The notes under the pieces are model-generated. The model was not told where the DNA came from. It did no database searches and saw only the letters and a list, made by a program, of their open reading frames with translations. From Thamnaconus septentrionalis (taxonomy: Eukaryota; Chordata; Actinopteri; Tetraodontiformes; Monacanthidae): a stretch of 64,000 bases of DNA. The position numbers and the translations under genes are program-made. Each line of letters starts with the position of its first letter. The stretch's first letter is position 1. Location: contig CM020512.1 in NCBI GenBank assembly GCA_009823395.1, positions 13,043,905 to 13,107,904 of the forward strand, in the 5' to 3' direction. Positions 62,403 through 64,000 of the stretch are shown piece by piece.

Positions 62403-62942
62403 ATTATTTTTTTTTTACCCTTATCATGAAACACACAAAAATAGCTCCTTTTAAAAAAAGTCACACTTTCATCTTGAAGAAGAAGCTGCTACTGTGATCT
62501 CATCCAGATGACGCTCAAGGGAGAGGAAGAAGAAAAATCAGACGTGTAACGCACTCAGAAATGAGAGCAGGTCACATTTGATTGCTGAAGCAGCACTTGG
62601 ATGAAAAATATATGATGGTTCACATTCCTTAACTGTATTCACATTTAAAAAAAAAAAAAAAAAAAACACCTTTGGAGAGGAGCTGCACGTCTTTAAGGCT
62701 CAAAAACCTTTCGTGAAATACCGTAACGGGAAATTAAAATGTCCCCGGATCGTTCAGCGATTGCGGCACATTTGAAGGGCTTCACAACAAACGGGCGTTT
62801 TTCAGTGGACGACATTTTCACAAAATGAATCAGCCGCAGCCGGACAAAGGAAACGCGGTGATCAGAAGGTTTGGCTTGTTGTCAGACAAACAAGAGAGAG
62901 GTTAAATAATCCTGAGTCATTAAACTTCACATGTCAAACAAG

Positions 62943-62986
62943 AGGAGGAGGAGGAGGAGGAGGAGGAGGAGGACGGCGGCGGCGGC
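62943..62986. repeat. (GGA)n then (CGG)n in the nup210 3' UTR region
   Basis: Ten or so AGG units pass into four CGG units. Confidence 0.9.
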
Positions 62987-63277
62987 ACGGAAACATGTTG
63001 ATTCTTGAACGGCAAAAACAACACAAAGCAAACTGTGAGCGTAAAACTGGATTTTCAAGCGCTTGTCAAATAAACCGGAGTGGTTTTGTGTATCGAAAAA
63101 AAAAACAACAAAAAACAACACACACACACACACCCAACACACAAAAGAAACAATTTTCACACAATAAGCCCTATTTGATGTTACACAACTGGCCAACTTT
63201 TGTAGAAGAGTCTTTTAGTACGAGCAGTACCAGTGCATACAGTCGGATGAAACTGAGAATCTTAAAGTCACATTGCC

Positions 63278-63305
<28 letters not shown>
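63278..63305. repeat. (A)28, poly(U) in the nup210 3' UTR sense strand
   Basis: Pure A run on the plus strand, 97 bp downstream of the nup210 stop in sense. Confidence 0.9.
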
Positions 63306-63309
<4 letters not shown>

Positions 63310-63401
63310 TCCTGCTCGAGGACAGAGGCACATTTTCTCACACATCCGCGGTCTGCGGAGCTCTTCATTTTGAAGAATACAGACGGGACGGACGGGCCGC
63401 A

Positions 63402-63499
63402 TCAGGACCTGTAGTCTGGGGAGTAGAGGTGCAACTTGGGGCTCATCTCCCTGTCCGTCCTCGGGCTGGTGAAGGAATTCCTGGCCGGAGACTCGAAAC
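63402..63499 (-). CDS. nup210: nup210 (gp210) last coding exon, C-terminal tail
   Basis: Nup210/gp210 is a single-pass glycoprotein of the nuclear pore membrane with a large lumenal part and a short cytoplasmic tail. On the minus strand a pyrimidine-rich acceptor ending in CAG (63500) is followed by 98 nt that complete a split Gly codon and read 31 more residues, FESPARNSF...LYSPDYRS, to a TGA at 63402-63404. The end, DREMSPKLHLYSPDYRS, aligns without a gap to the human gp210 C-terminus as I remember it, DRKASPPSGLWSPAYASH (the known autoantigenic peptide). Both have D-R, S-P and then L-(W/Y)-S-P-x-Y near the stop. The Ser of (W/Y)SP corresponds to the mitotic phosphosite reported in rat gp210 (Ser1880). 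Position directly upstream of iqsec1 on the same strand supports the call. The family assignment rests on a short tail, so a database search should confirm it. Confidence 0.85.
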
Positions 63500-63615
63500 C
63501 TGGAGGAGGAGAGCGCGGCACCGGATGTCAGACGGTAAAGCTGGACGAGGACGGTAGAATTAAATTAAAAATAATAATGAAAAATACTGATAATAATGCA
63601 GCGACGGTGTCGCAC
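63500..63615 (-). other. nup210: nup210 last intron
   Basis: A compact 116-bp intron with donor GTGCGA and a CTCCTCCAG acceptor, splitting a Gly codon after its first base. Short introns of this size are normal in fish genes. Confidence 0.8.
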
Positions 63616-63690
63616 CTGAGTGGATGTTTGGCGTTCTTGCAGTGAAGGAGGAATAGTTTGGTGGTTTAGGACTGAACTTGTTGTGGAGAA
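63616..63690 (-). CDS. nup210: nup210 (gp210) penultimate coding exon
   Basis: On the minus strand a long T-rich tract ending in CTGCAG (63691) precedes a 75-nt exon, which closes with CTCAG at the donor GTGCGA (63615). It starts by completing a codon (two bases) and ends one base into the next. It reads LHNKFSPKPPNY...TARTPNIHS and joins in frame to the last exon across a 116-bp intron. The peptide is basic, rich in Ser, Pro and Thr, and free of hydrophobic stretches. This fits the cytosolic tail after the transmembrane helix, which must lie in the next exon beyond the window edge. The two exons together give 56 residues, about the known length of the vertebrate gp210 tail. Alone this exon would not be recognisable; the call depends on the linked final exon. 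Confidence 0.8.
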
Positions 63691-64000
63691 CTGCAGGCGA
63701 GAAAAAAAAAAAATAAAATAAAAACGCATTTCAAAACACATCCAAAACATCAAACCAGGGACCCTTTGGGGAAGCTGTGTAACTGAGCTGAAGCTGATTC
63801 TAACAGTGGTCGGTATTTAAAGGAATTTATCCTCCTTTGGATGAAAGGCAGCTTAATCCAGTTGGAAGGTTTGCATGATGTGAGACATTAATAGCAAGGA
63901 AAAATGAAAGATAATCAATAAGCCGTTACTCTATTTGGTCTCGTACGACTAAAAAAAAGAAAATAAGTAACACTCGAGCTGAAGTTGCAAATGGTTCATC
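63691..64000 (-). other. nup210: nup210 intron, running off the window
   Basis: AT-rich sequence with an A-rich stretch next to the acceptor. I see no further acceptor-exon-donor unit in these 310 bases, so the exon carrying the transmembrane helix lies beyond position 64000. Confidence 0.6.

Larger units (their letters stand above)
62397..63401 (-). other. nup210: nup210 3' UTR (probable extent)
   Basis: Sequence downstream of the nup210 stop on the minus strand. It contains a (T)n tract in sense orientation (A-run at 63278-63305), a CA/GT patch near 63120 and a (GGA)n-(GGC)n tract at 62943-62986. The first AATAAA on the minus strand is at 62397-62402, giving a UTR of about 1 kb. The true end cannot be proved without transcripts; an ATTAAA at 62205-62210 is an alternative. 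Confidence 0.45.

Overview
The window is vertebrate genomic DNA, most likely from a teleost. Coding exons are few, short and split by GT/AG introns. Microsatellites are very dense, and several repeat families typical of fish genomes are present (hAT-type MITEs, a Tc1-like relic, and the dispersed repeat with the 'CTATACCGCTT ... GGGTCACGG ... GGAGCC' head). There are no bacterial-style operons, and nearly every long open frame is a low-complexity or GC-rich accident.

Two genes are supported, both on the minus strand and head-to-tail. At the right edge (63402-63690) are the last two coding exons of nup210 (gp210, the nuclear-pore membrane glycoprotein). They encode most of its short C-terminal tail. 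At 55052-55311 is the first coding exon of an IQSEC-family ARF-GEF, best read as iqsec1; it encodes the N-terminal coiled coil. NUP210 lying directly upstream of IQSEC1 on the same strand is also the human 3p25 arrangement, so sequence and synteny support each other.

The rest of iqsec1 (IQ motif, Sec7, PH) is not in the window. Everything left of 55051 is best read as the very long 5' intron region of iqsec1. Inside it I find three further start-codon exons on the minus strand, at 16577-16695, 7456-7532 and 4598-4632. Each has a usable Kozak context and a GT donor, and each ends in the same phase (two extra bases) as the 55 kb exon. I interpret them as alternative first exons with their own GC-rich promoter flanks. 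They would splice to one common exon beyond position 1 and give proteins that differ only at the N-terminus. The shortest resembles the human IQSEC1 isoform start that I remember as MWCLHCNSERTQ.

Layout on the plus strand: 1-4597, intron; 4598-4632, first exon D; 7456-7532, first exon C with GC-rich flank to about 8460; 8461-16576, intron; 16577-16695, first exon B with flank to about 17300; 17300-55051, intron with most of the transposon copies and long microsatellites, plus a palindromic E-box/CRE pair at 53.6 kb; 55052-55311, first exon A with promoter to about 56.2 kb; 55312 to about 62396, intergenic with CAG/CTG and GAT arrays and transposon debris; about 62397-63401, nup210 3' UTR; 63402-64000, nup210 exons and introns.
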